Of a stretch of DNA of 64,000 nt, positions 1 through 8,614 are shown piece after piece. The DNA comes from CAZTHM01 sp041946825. GTDB taxonomy: Bacteria; Acidobacteriota; Terriglobia; UBA7540. The position numbers were made by a program, and so were the translations under genes. Numbering within the stretch: position 1 is the first letter of the stretch; the number at the start of each line of letters is the position of its first letter. The notes under the pieces are model-generated. The model did no database searches, was not told where the DNA came from, and saw nothing but the letters and a program-made list of their open reading frames with translations. The DNA lies in NCBI GenBank assembly GCA_041946825.1, contig JBHGBD010000001.1, positions 62,001 through 126,000 on the forward strand. The letters run 5' to 3'.

Positions 1-152
1 TGAAGCAAAAACTGGCGGCCCATGCCGCGCCGCGCGAAATCGAGTTTCGCGACAAACTCCCCAAAACTCGCAGTGGAAAGATTATGCGCCGCGTCCTGAA
101 GGCGTGGGAACTGAAATTGCCGACCGGCGATCTCTCGACGCTCGAAGACTGA
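1..152 (+). CDS. Acetyl-CoA synthetase-like protein, C-terminal fragment
   Basis: The reading frame is open from the window edge (first whole codon at 3) to TGA at 150-152, giving the last 49 residues. It holds the A10 signature of AMP-forming acyl-CoA synthetases, PKTRSGKIMRR, whose lysine is the catalytic residue of the adenylation half-reaction and the usual site of regulatory acetylation in Acs. The short tail ending GDLSTLED also matches the Acs pattern (GD-STL). The enzyme would activate acetate or a short acyl acid to its CoA thioester in the cytoplasm. Substrate cannot be judged from this fragment, and a propionyl-CoA synthetase is possible. Confidence 0.85.
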   Translation, partial: KQKLAAHAAPREIEFRDKLPKTRSGKIMRRVLKAWELKLPTGDLSTLED

Positions 153-166
153 GTAGACAGACTCTG

Positions 167-405
167 CTACTCCTCTTTCCGCAAAGAGCGAAGCTCAATT
201 CCCTACTGCTGACATTTCTTATAGAGATAGCTGCGTTCGAGGCCGGAAGTCGCTCTCGCAGGGGTGGAGGGCAAAAGGGAATACGTACACCCGACGGAAG
301 AGGTCCTGCCAAAATTTTCGCTGCAGAGCAAGTTCGTCCAGATTGTGATGCGTGGCCACAATCACCCGCACGTCCACCCCAATGGTTTGGTCGCCGCCCA
401 CCAGT
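167..405 (-). pseudogene. Remnant of an NtrC-family sigma-54-dependent activator
   Basis: Read on the minus strand, 405 down to about 275 encodes VGGDQTIGVDVRVIVATHHN followed by a segment ending FWQDLFRRVYVFPFAL. This is the AAA+ core of sigma-54 activators (family pattern VDVRVIAATNRDL, FRQDLYYRLNVFPI). A one-base shift near 270 then restores PPLRERLP in the next frame. A further shift gives LERSYLYKKCQQ, which resembles the Fis-type DNA-binding helix at the C-terminus of acidobacterial NtrC proteins, then TAG where a leucine (TTG) is expected, then GIELRSLRKEE and a stop at 167-169. So most of the gene is missing and the rest has two frameshifts, an internal deletion and a nonsense codon. 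It is a dead regulator. The family assignment is from memory of motifs. Confidence 0.75.
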
Positions 406-767
406 GTTGTTATGATAAGAAAGAGGTTGAGAATCCCGCCGGGGAGGGAATTAGTGTCTGACCGTGACGATCCTGCCTACCCGCACACTATCCAGGCAAT
501 TTATGAATTATGCCCTGCGCGATTACGACTTGCCATGTTCAGCAGCGCCAAAATGACCCCAGACGCGCTATCAGTAATGTGCTAACCTCCGAGTCGGAGA
601 AGCCCTCCAGATCTGCAGCGCGCACGGATGCGGATTCTGAAGAGGTGAGACTGCAGAGTTGAATTAATGCCTCGCTTTGCGGACCAGTTCGGCCGCTTGA
701 GATCGTGCTCTGCCGCGGGTTGGGTGCGGAAATCGCGAAGGCTTATAGTGTACAGGAGTAGGTCATC
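406..767. other. Intergenic stretch upstream of the alpha-galactosidase
   Basis: No supportable gene is visible. Just before the galactosidase there is a weak sigma-70-like pair, TTGGGT (720-725) and TATAGT (744-749) with an 18-base spacer, which would give a leader of only about 12 bases containing the ribosome binding site AGGAG (754-758). I rate the promoter as possible only. Confidence 0.3.
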
Positions 768-2819
768 ATGCTGAAGAGACTATGGATGCTGGTTGTTGTC
801 GGGCTTGCCGCGTGGACAGCGAGTTCGCCCGGCCTCGCTGCGGCGCGAAGGGCCCAAGCGGATGGCAAGAATATCCGCATCGAGTTCAACGGATCGCTGC
901 ACAGCCGCGTTATCGCCAAATTCGCGGGCAGAGAAATCACGATCGGCGACTTCACGCCCTCAGAATCCATCACGGTCGCGGGAAGGGAAATCAGCGATTT
1001 CACTTTGCAGGGAATGAAGCGTGACAGCGTCCGGGATGCCCTGGGCGCCGGGCGGCGCGTTACCCTGACCGGGACCGCGTCTTCGCTGAAGAAGGTCGTT
1101 GCCGTGACGATTTACGACGAGTTTCCGCGGATGGCCGTTTTCGAAGCGCATTACACCAACACCGGTGACTCCAATCTTTCTGTGGACGGCTGGACCAGTC
1201 AGCGCTATTCCATTTCAGCGGGGCCGGACGGCGGCGAGCCTGCGTTCTGGTCGTACCAGAGCGGTTCTTACGAGAAGCGCCCGGACTGGGTGCTGCCTTT
1301 GAAGGTGGGCTTCGAACAGGAAAACTACCTGGGCATGAACGACACCGATTACGGAGGGGGGACGCCGGTCGTGGATGTCTGGCGCAGAGACATAGGTCTC
1401 GCCGTGGGTCACCTGGAAATGGCTCCCAAGCTCGTCTCTCTTCCCGTCGCTATGCCGGACCACGAACACGCCACGGTGGCCGTGCAATTCAAATTACCTC
1501 GAGAACTGAAACCAGGAGAAACACTGAAGACGTTCCGGACCTTCGTCAGCGTTCATCAGGGTGACTACTTCCGGAGCCTAAGGGATTATCGCCAGGCGAT
1601 GGTCAAACAGGGCGTGACGTTCAAGCCGGCGCCGGAGGACGCTTTCGGGCCCATCTGGTGCGCCTGGGGTTACGGCAAGAACTTCACCGCTGCGCAGGTT
1701 TACAACGCCTTGCCCATCGTGAAGAAGCTGGGCATGCGATGGGTCACCCTGGACGACGGATGGCAGACCGCCGAGGGGGATTGGTTCGTGAACGCGGAGA
1801 AGTTTCCTGGCGGGGACCGCGACATCAAGGCTCTGGTGGACAGAATTCACGCCGATGGCTTCAAAGCTCAGCTCTGGTGGGCGCCGTTGGCTGTTCATCC
1901 GGACACGCAACTGATTAAGGAACATCCGGAGTATCTGCTGCTCAACGCCGACGGATCGAAGCAGAAGATTTCCTATTGGAACGACTGGTATCTCTGTCCC
2001 GCCGTTCCCGCGGTGGTCGAGTACCACACGGCCATCGTCGTCAAAGCGATGCGGGATTGGGGCTTCGACGGTTTGAAGCTCGATGGACAACACATGAACG
2101 GTGTGCCCCCCTGCTACAATCCCGCCCACCATCACGCCTCGCCTGAGGAAGCGGTGGAAGCGCTGCCACTGTTCTTCAAAGCGATTTACGATACGGCGCT
2201 CGGAATCAAGCCCGACGCGTTGGTCGAATTCTGCCCTTGCGGCACCGCCTATTCGTTTTTCACCATGCCCTACATGAATATGTCCGTGGCTTCCGACCCC
2301 AAGAGTTCCTGGCAGGTCCGCTTGAAAGGGAAAACCCTCAAGGCCTTGATGGGGGATTCCGTCGCCTACTTCGGAGACCACGTGGACATGAGCGATGGCG
2401 GCGATGATTTCGCTTCGACGATTGGAGTTGGCGGCGTGGTGGGTACGAATTTCACCTGGCCGGTGGGTTCGGCCCGGCGGCCCCGGCGGGATTTGACCCC
2501 TCAGAAGGAGAAGATCTGGGATAAATGGATCAAGATCTACACGGCTGAAATGCTCCCAAGGGGCGAATACTTGGGCATGTTGTATGACATTGGTTTTGAT
2601 CGGCCGGAAGCCCACGCCATCCGTAAGAACGGGAATGTGTACTACGCCTTCTTTGCTCCACAGTGGAGCGGAAAGGTTGAACTGAGAGGATTGGAGAAGC
2701 GCGATTATCGCCTGACCAACTACGAAACTGGGGAGGCATTGGGTACTGTTCGCGGCCCCGTGGCCACTTGGAATGCCCAATTTGAAAAACACCTCCTGTT
2801 GGAGGCGAAGGCCGAATAG
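768..2819 (+). CDS. Secreted alpha-galactosidase (clan GH-D, GH36/GH27-like)
   Basis: 683 residues. It hydrolyses terminal alpha-galactosides (melibiose, raffinose, plant galactomannan side chains) outside the cytoplasm. The N-terminus is a signal peptide (basic MLKR, hydrophobic core, ending near GLAAA). A beta-sandwich-like N-terminal domain is followed by the TIM barrel from about residue 285 (IWCAWGYG, then VTLDDGWQ). The likely nucleophile is Asp439 in DGLKLDGQH. SDPKSSW further on lies where clan GH-D enzymes carry the acid/base aspartate. ATG at 768 is preceded by AGGAG at a normal distance. It stands alone, with no transporter or other sugar gene nearby. A related alpha-N-acetylgalactosaminidase or other GH-D activity is possible. 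Confidence 0.85.
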   Translation: MLKRLWMLVVVGLAAWTASSPGLAAARRAQADGKNIRIEFNGSLHSRVIAKFAGREITIGDFTPSESITVAGREISDFTLQGMKRDSVRDALGAGRRVTLTGTASSLKKVVAVTIYDEFPRMAVFEAHYTNTGDSNLSVDGWTSQRYSISAGPDGGEPAFWSYQSGSYEKRPDWVLPLKVGFEQENYLGMNDTDYGGGTPVVDVWRRDIGLAVGHLEMAPKLVSLPVAMPDHEHATVAVQFKLPRELKPGETLKTFRTFVSVHQGDYFRSLRDYRQAMVKQGVTFKPAPEDAFGPIWCAWGYGKNFTAAQVYNALPIVKKLGMRWVTLDDGWQTAEGDWFVNAEKFPGGDRDIKALVDRIHADGFKAQLWWAPLAVHPDTQLIKEHPEYLLLNADGSKQKISYWNDWYLCPAVPAVVEYHTAIVVKAMRDWGFDGLKLDGQHMNGVPPCYNPAHHHASPEEAVEALPLFFKAIYDTALGIKPDALVEFCPCGTAYSFFTMPYMNMSVASDPKSSWQVRLKGKTLKALMGDSVAYFGDHVDMSDGGDDFASTIGVGGVVGTNFTWPVGSARRPRRDLTPQKEKIWDKWIKIYTAEMLPRGEYLGMLYDIGFDRPEAHAIRKNGNVYYAFFAPQWSGKVELRGLEKRDYRLTNYETGEALGTVRGPVATWNAQFEKHLLLEAKAE

Positions 2820-3187
2820 GCTGAATCCAACGTAAATCCTTCCGTATGGGTTCTCGTCACCAGTCGCCTGAGTTGATGACGATCTCTGGCAACTTCCTGT
2901 AACTGATGAGCTTGTGAGAAGCCGATTTGCCAGGTTGTCCCCCAATGGGCTATCAATCGCCTGAAAATTGTGGAACCTGAGCAGCCGCGATTTTGAAGCC
3001 TTCGTTGGGTGTCGTCGTGAACCCTCATACGTGGGCGAGAACCGAGCGCGGATGAGCCCGTCAGCACGCCGTACCCAATTTGTCCCCACACCTGCACGGC
3101 CCCCGGTTTTTCTTCCCCAGGCAGTTGAATCTGCGCCCCGGCCGGAAGACAGTGGCGGCATGAAAAGTACTTGTTGACATTATTACG
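2820..3187. other. Intergenic stretch between galactosidase and PadR gene
   Basis: 368 bases without a convincing gene. Open frames on both strands here are not conserved-looking and run antisense into the flanking genes. The only signal is the candidate promoter at its 3' end. Confidence 0.4.
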
Positions 3188-3202
3188 ATGACCGTCTACG
3201 AT
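3174..3202 (+). promoter_or_regulatory. Candidate sigma-70 promoter of the PadR gene
   Basis: A perfect -35 box TTGACA (3174-3179), a 17-base spacer and TACGAT (3197-3202) as -10. Transcription would then begin around 3209, one or two bases before the in-frame ATG at 3212. That would imply a leaderless message and the shorter start for the regulator. It is one match in a GC-rich genome, so only moderate support. Confidence 0.35.
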
Positions 3203-3604
3203 CACCGGTATATGACACGAGGGGGGCATGCGGTAACTCGGGAAATCCTTCTGGCTTTTTGGAAAGTCCACATTCTGCACCATGCTGACGAACGCCCCGT
3301 TTACGGCCAGTGGATGATCAACGAGCTGCACCGTCACGGATATCAGATTAGTCCGGGAACCCTCTATCCGCTTTTTCAGAGAATGGAACAGCACGGATGG
3401 CTCAGGCGCAAACTTGGACGGCACGAAATGCCACGGGCGCGGAAGAACTACCTGCTAACCCGCGAGGGCAGAAGAATCCTGCGGCTGATCAGAAGGCATG
3501 TGAATGAGATGCACCGCGAACTCATTCGCGAACTCAAAGGTCGGCCTACACGAATGACAGGACACGCCATGGGTCTCAAGACCCCGTCGAGGGGCTCAAC
3601 GTAA
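3188..3604 (+). CDS. PadR-family transcriptional regulator
   Basis: 138 residues. It is a winged-helix repressor of the PadR type, typically responding to phenolics or toxic compounds and controlling efflux genes. The PadR signature is clear: TREILLAFWK at the start of the domain, the recognition region ISPGTLYPLFQRMEQHGWL, the wing with ARKNYLLTREGRR, and a short C-terminal dimerisation helix, which places it in the small PadR-s2 class. ATG 3188 is the longest start. ATG 3212 (MTRGGHAV) is an alternative, favoured if the promoter at 3174-3202 is real. Neither start has a clear Shine-Dalgarno. The gene sits directly ahead of the first RND efflux operon in the same direction, so it is a reasonable candidate for that operon's regulator (inference). 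Confidence 0.85.
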   Translation: MTVYDHRYMTRGGHAVTREILLAFWKVHILHHADERPVYGQWMINELHRHGYQISPGTLYPLFQRMEQHGWLRRKLGRHEMPRARKNYLLTREGRRILRLIRRHVNEMHRELIRELKGRPTRMTGHAMGLKTPSRGST

Positions 3605-3962
3605 AGGCGGAGGATCGAGGCCTCTTCACCTTGGTGATGTTGAAGTATTCGATTGAAGTGGTTACTCCGTGATTTGGCTTTGCCAGGCGGCTCAGGGGCG
3701 GGGTGCGTCAATCTTGGAAGGTTGTTCAGGGCGATGATGAACCCGAATCTTGCGGGTCAGCAGGGGTGACCTTCGGTGCGGCTATTGCAGGACACCGTAC
3801 TTTTTCCCGATCAGGCAGGGGCATCATTTAGTTTTGTAATGAATGGGTTTGATGAGCAAGTCTCAGGGCTACTGGGGAGATAAAGTGTCGGGGATAAATG
3901 AAAATCTTGGGTGAGGAACTGCACGTACTGGACCGACGCGTCGAACCGAGGAGATGTGGGAG
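3605..3962. other. Intergenic stretch ahead of the first efflux operon
   Basis: About 360 bases with no gene I can support. It should hold the promoter and any PadR operator for the efflux genes, but I did not find a good inverted repeat or a good -35/-10 pair. It ends with the GAGGAG ribosome binding site at 3948-3953. Confidence 0.35.
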
Positions 3963-5372
3963 ATGAAGCTATTTCGGAACGCTGGTCTGATTATGATGCT
4001 TGCAGTACTTTCCCCCGTCCGGCCTTTGTCAGCGCAGGTTGCGACCCCGAAGGCCGAAGCGTTTACGTTGCAGCGGACCGTCTCCTACTCCCTGAATCAT
4101 TATCCCGCTGTGCGGGCAGCCCTCGAGCGAATCAGGGCAGCACAGGGCCAAGTGAGCCTCGCGTCCACAAGCTATCTTCCCAGCACCAATTTGCTATGGC
4201 AATCCAATCGCGCCACCACAAACAACATCTTTGGCTTGCTCTTTCCGCAAGGGACCGTTCCGTCCATTTCCGGCCCCGTCCTGCCAGTAACCTCCAACCG
4301 CAGTGTCTGGGGGAGCGCCGGCGGTGTTTTGGTGTCCTGGGAGCCGTTGGACTTTGGATATCGTCGGGCGACCGTAAACGTCGCGCGAGCTGGCGAAAGT
4401 ATCACGCGGGCACAGTCAGATGTGACGCAGCTCGATGTTGCTACCACTGCGGCTCAGGCATTCTTATCCTTGCTGGCGTCGGAACAGGTTGTCCGCGCAG
4501 CGCAGGCGAACGCGGACAGGTGGGCAGTCTTCGCTACGTCGGTCCACGCTCTCGTGGACAATCAGCTCCGACCCGGCGCCGACGCCTCGCGTGCTGACGC
4601 GGAGTTGGCCGTGGCGAGGACTCAACTGATACATGCCCAGACTTCTGAACGCCTGAATCGCGCCACCCTCGCGCATATCATGGGGATGCCCGGAACCCGT
4701 GTGGAAATTGATCCCGGTGAGCTGCTCACTTCATTGCCGGAAGAGAGCATTCCCCTATTGGCGCCTGTTTCGCACCCTGCGGCCGCCGCACAGAAGGCCC
4801 TAATCGAGCAGGTGAAAGCTGAAAGGCAGGCCTTGAACCGATCTTTCGTGCCGCGGTTCCTCACCCAAGCTTCTCTCTCGGGCCGGGGTAGCGGCGCCAA
4901 CACAGACGGCACGTATGCCCAGGGACTGAACGGTTTAGGGCTTGAACGGATGAACTACGCAGTCGGGATCACGGCTACTTTTCCCTTGTTTGACTTTTTC
5001 TCGCTCCGGGCCCGGAAGAAAATTGCCGCTGCCAACGAGCGAGCAGAGGAAGCACGGTACGACCAGACGCTCCAGGATCTGACAGACAAGACCGAGCAGG
5101 CGCGCGCTACGCTGGATGGGGCGCGGCAAGTGGCGCGGAATACCCCGATCGAACTTCAAGCGGCCCGTACCGGCGAAACTCAGGCCAAGGCGCGATATCA
5201 AGCCGGCTTGGCCACGATCGTCGAGGTTTCTGAGGCGGAGGGGCTCCTTGTGCAGGCAGAGATTGACGATGCGCTGGCGCGCCTCAACGTCTGGCAGGGC
5301 CTACTGGGTGTGGCGGCAGCGCAAGGCCGTCTTGACCCTTTTCTTCAGTTGTTGAGCGACGGCACCCCGTGA
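3963..5372 (+). CDS. TolC-family outer-membrane efflux protein (first RND set)
   Basis: 469 residues from ATG 3963. An ATG at 3954 is in frame, but GAGGAG (3948-3953) lies directly against it and nine bases from 3963, so I chose 3963. The signal peptide is MKLFRNAG plus a hydrophobic core ending LSAQ. The rest has the two repeated halves of a TolC protein, long alpha-helical stretches rich in Ala, Gln and Glu, with the typical FPLFDFFSLRARKKIA strand-to-helix passage and the ARYQAGLATIVEVSEAEG motif near the C-terminus. It would form the trimeric outer-membrane exit duct for the permease and adaptor encoded next, in the order TolC, permease, adaptor. Confidence 0.88.
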   Translation: MKLFRNAGLIMMLAVLSPVRPLSAQVATPKAEAFTLQRTVSYSLNHYPAVRAALERIRAAQGQVSLASTSYLPSTNLLWQSNRATTNNIFGLLFPQGTVPSISGPVLPVTSNRSVWGSAGGVLVSWEPLDFGYRRATVNVARAGESITRAQSDVTQLDVATTAAQAFLSLLASEQVVRAAQANADRWAVFATSVHALVDNQLRPGADASRADAELAVARTQLIHAQTSERLNRATLAHIMGMPGTRVEIDPGELLTSLPEESIPLLAPVSHPAAAAQKALIEQVKAERQALNRSFVPRFLTQASLSGRGSGANTDGTYAQGLNGLGLERMNYAVGITATFPLFDFFSLRARKKIAAANERAEEARYDQTLQDLTDKTEQARATLDGARQVARNTPIELQAARTGETQAKARYQAGLATIVEVSEAEGLLVQAEIDDALARLNVWQGLLGVAAAQGRLDPFLQLLSDGTP

Positions 5373-5426
5373 GGGGGACACCAGAATGCGGCTCGGATTC
5401 CTGAGCCCATTAAGGAGGGGCGGCAA

Positions 5427-8400
5427 ATGGGGCTGATTCACGCCTCACTGAGACGACCGATTACGGTCATGGTGCTCGTGGTCGCGGTCGCGCTCTGCTC
5501 CGTTCTGGCAATACTCCGGATGCGGACGGACATCTTCCCGAATCTGAATCTGCCCGTTATTTACGTCGCTCAGCCTTACGGCGGAATGAGCCCGGCGCAG
5601 ATGGAGGGCTACCTCGTTTTCTATTACGAGTATCATTTTCTCTACATCAATGGAATAGAAAGCGTGGAGGACAAGTCGATCCAGGGCAACGGTCTCCTGA
5701 AGTTGACGTTCCACCCTGGAACGGATATGAGCCAGGCCCTCGCGCAGACTATCTCCTATGTCAACCGCGCCCACGCTTTCATGCCCTATGGAACCGTAAG
5801 CCCCTTCGTCATCCGTTTTGACGCGGGCACGGTGCCCGTTGGATACCTCGTGTTCTCCAGCAAGACGCGCACCATCGGGGAAATTCAGGACTTGGCCCTC
5901 AATCGAATTCGGCCGGTCTTTGCGACACTCCCCGGCGTGTCGGCGCCACCGCCTTTTGGGGGCAACCAGCGAACAATCGTCGTCACGGTAAATCCGGACC
6001 GTTTGCGTTCCTACAATCTTTCTCCTGACCAAGTGGTGAAGGCAATCAGCTCCGGCAACATCCTGATGCCCGCCGGCAACGTGCGTACGGGAGGCTTGCT
6101 GCGCATTGTCTCTAGCGATTCCGTCACCCCTACCATCAAAGATTTGCTGGACGTGCCGATTCATGTCGGTGCGGGGCCCACAGTCTACCTGCGCGACATC
6201 GGATCGGTGGCAGACAGCACAGACATCCCAACCGGGTACGCGCTGGTGAACGGCAGGCGCGCAGTTTATATCCCGGTGACAAAACGCCCGGACGCTTCCA
6301 CACTCACGGTGGTGGATGAGGTCAAACAGAACCTTGCCCGCTTCCGCTCCTTGGTCCCCTCCGATATCGACATCACGTATGAGTTCGATCAGTCCGGTTA
6401 CGTCAAGAACGCACTGCTTTCGGTGGCCCAGGAGGGACTGCTAGGTGCCTTGCTAACAGGGCTCATGGTGTTGCTGTTTCTCGGGGACTGGCGGAGTTCC
6501 TTGATTGTTGTCACCACGATTCCTTTTGCACTGCTGACGGCGGTTGTGGCGTTGTGGGGCGCGGGGCAGACCATCAACATCATGACGCTTGGCGGGTTGG
6601 CCCTTGCAGTGGGAGTGCTGGTAGATGAAGCCACTGTAGTCATTGAGAACACCCATACGCATCTTGCTCAAGGCGTTCCGCGGGCGCGTGCTGTGCTCAA
6701 TGCCAGTAAAGAAGTGTTTCTTCCCCGTTTGCTCGCCATGCTTTCCGTGCTGGCGGTCTTCGTGCCTTCATTCTTCATGACGGGAGTGACGAAGGCTTTG
6801 TTCGTACCTCTTACGCTGGCGGTAGGTTTCGCGATGGCGGCGTCCTACTTCCTCTCCAGTTCGCTCGTACCCGTCATGTCCACGTGGATTCTCCGGAACC
6901 ATGACAAGGGAAACGCGGACGAGGACCAAAAAGGCAGGTTTGACCGGGTGCGCGAGAAATGGACTGCGTCCTTGGAGCGGCTTGCGCCGCTGCGGGTCGT
7001 CGTCGTGGCCGCCTATGTCATTGGAGCCTTTGCCATCATTTCACTTCTTGGGCCGAAGGTTGGAAGAGAGTTGTTTCCGCGCGTTGCGGCTGGGCAGTTC
7101 CGCCTGCGCTTCGACGCACCCATCGGAACCCGTGCTGAAGAGTCCTCGCGCCTCGTCGGAAGCGTTTTGGACGAGATTCAAACGGCGGCAGGGCATGGAA
7201 ACGTCAGCATCAGTCTGGGTTATGTCGGCACACAAGCGGCAAGTTATCCCATCAACACCGTTTTCCTCTGGACCAGCGGGCCCCACGAGGCAGTGATGAA
7301 CGTCGCGTTGAATCCCGCCGCTGGAATTGACGTGACGACTTTCCAGGAGAAGCTTCGCCGGATCCTGCCGTCCAAATTTCCGGGTTGTTCATTTTCTTTT
7401 GAGCCGGCAGACATCGTCAGCCAGATATTGAATTTCGGGGCGCCCACTCCCATTCAGGTGGCCGTGACAGGTCCGGATTTTCCAGCCGTTCGCGCATACA
7501 CGCAGAAACTGCACGAAGAGATGAGCAAACTCGCAGTGTTGCGTGACCTCCGGATTGAGCAGCCACTCGATTATCCCAGCGTGGATGTTCGAGTAAATCG
7601 CGAGCTGGCGGGGCAACTCGGCGTGACGGCGGAGCAGGTGGGCCGTTCGCTTTCCGAAGCAACGGCCTCCAGCCGCTTCACCGCGCCCAACTTCTGGGCG
7701 GACCCCAAAACGGGCGTTGGCTACCAGGTTCAGGTTCAGTATCCCCAACCCCGGATGACCTCTATTGAGGAAGTTCAAAACATTCCCGTGATGCCCGGCG
7801 ACGCGCAACACCCCCTCATTGGGGACCTTGCCAAGGTCACCCATGGCACGCTCGTGGGGGAGTACGACCGGATCAATGGGCTGTGGCTATTGACGCTGTC
7901 CGCCAACACGGCGAACGAAGATCTGGGCACTGTTGCCATTCGTATCGACGATGCGATTCGTCGCGCTGGTACACCACCGCGGGGAGTCACGGTTCGCATG
8001 CGCGGGCAAATCGCTCCCATGCGGGAGACTTTTACGAACCTTGGGATAGGCCTTTTGCTGGCCATCGTTGTAATCTTCCTGATGCTCGCCGCGAACTTCG
8101 AGTCGATGCGCCTCTCATTCGTGGTGCTGACCATCAGCCCCGCGGTCATTTGTGGCGTGATTCTGATGTTGCTGATCACTCGTACCACGTTAAACCTTGA
8201 ATCGTTTATGGGCGCCATTATGGCCATTGGAGTGGCGACTGCAAATGCCATTCTGCTGATCACCTTTGCGGAGCAGTATCGCCAACAGGGCGCGTCTTCA
8301 GTCGCTGCAGCAATCCGGGGTGTCTATACTCGCATGCGTCCCATCCTGATGACCAGCTTCGCTATGATGGCCGGCATGGTTCCCATGGCCTTGGCGCTAG

Positions 8401-8579
8401 GCGAGGGGGCTGAAGCCACCGCGCCCCTCGGGAGGGCAGTCATAGGCGGGCTCGCTGCCGCAACGGTGGTCAATCTCACCGTGCTGCCTTTCGTATTCTC
8501 TATGGTCCAGGCGCGGGCGAGCACGGTGTCTCCTTCGCTTGACCCGGACGACCCGGCAAGCCGGTATGCCGAGCGATAG
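5427..8579 (+). CDS. RND efflux permease, HAE-1/AcrB-like
   Basis: 1050 residues, the normal length for an AcrB-type inner-membrane pump with 12 membrane segments and two large periplasmic loops. It starts with a strong AAGGAGGGG (5412-5420) six bases before the ATG. The first helix, the periplasmic DIFPNLNLPVIYVAQPYGGM and the TM4 region VGVLVDEATVVIEN are typical. In AcrB, TM4 carries Asp407-Asp408 and TM10 Lys940. Here TM4 reads Asp400-Glu401, and the residue aligned with Lys940 is Ala939 in ATANAIL, so the usual proton relay is altered. Function as a drug, metabolite or lipid exporter is inferred from family. It forms a set with the flanking TolC and adaptor genes. Confidence 0.88.
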   Translation: MGLIHASLRRPITVMVLVVAVALCSVLAILRMRTDIFPNLNLPVIYVAQPYGGMSPAQMEGYLVFYYEYHFLYINGIESVEDKSIQGNGLLKLTFHPGTDMSQALAQTISYVNRAHAFMPYGTVSPFVIRFDAGTVPVGYLVFSSKTRTIGEIQDLALNRIRPVFATLPGVSAPPPFGGNQRTIVVTVNPDRLRSYNLSPDQVVKAISSGNILMPAGNVRTGGLLRIVSSDSVTPTIKDLLDVPIHVGAGPTVYLRDIGSVADSTDIPTGYALVNGRRAVYIPVTKRPDASTLTVVDEVKQNLARFRSLVPSDIDITYEFDQSGYVKNALLSVAQEGLLGALLTGLMVLLFLGDWRSSLIVVTTIPFALLTAVVALWGAGQTINIMTLGGLALAVGVLVDEATVVIENTHTHLAQGVPRARAVLNASKEVFLPRLLAMLSVLAVFVPSFFMTGVTKALFVPLTLAVGFAMAASYFLSSSLVPVMSTWILRNHDKGNADEDQKGRFDRVREKWTASLERLAPLRVVVVAAYVIGAFAIISLLGPKVGRELFPRVAAGQFRLRFDAPIGTRAEESSRLVGSVLDEIQTAAGHGNVSISLGYVGTQAASYPINTVFLWTSGPHEAVMNVALNPAAGIDVTTFQEKLRRILPSKFPGCSFSFEPADIVSQILNFGAPTPIQVAVTGPDFPAVRAYTQKLHEEMSKLAVLRDLRIEQPLDYPSVDVRVNRELAGQLGVTAEQVGRSLSEATASSRFTAPNFWADPKTGVGYQVQVQYPQPRMTSIEEVQNIPVMPGDAQHPLIGDLAKVTHGTLVGEYDRINGLWLLTLSANTANEDLGTVAIRIDDAIRRAGTPPRGVTVRMRGQIAPMRETFTNLGIGLLLAIVVIFLMLAANFESMRLSFVVLTISPAVICGVILMLLITRTTLNLESFMGAIMAIGVATANAILLITFAEQYRQQGASSVAAAIRGVYTRMRPILMTSFAMMAGMVPMALALGEGAEATAPLGRAVIGGLAAATVVNLTVLPFVFSMVQARASTVSPSLDPDDPASRYAER

Positions 8580-8614
8580 CGACAATTCATGTTTATGCAG
8601 GCGAGGGAAACGTT

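Noticed and set aside
1578..3161. Long minus-strand open frame (about 527 codons) across the alpha-galactosidase
   Set aside because: Antisense to a clear GH36-like gene; its residues have no domain pattern. It follows from GC-rich codon use.
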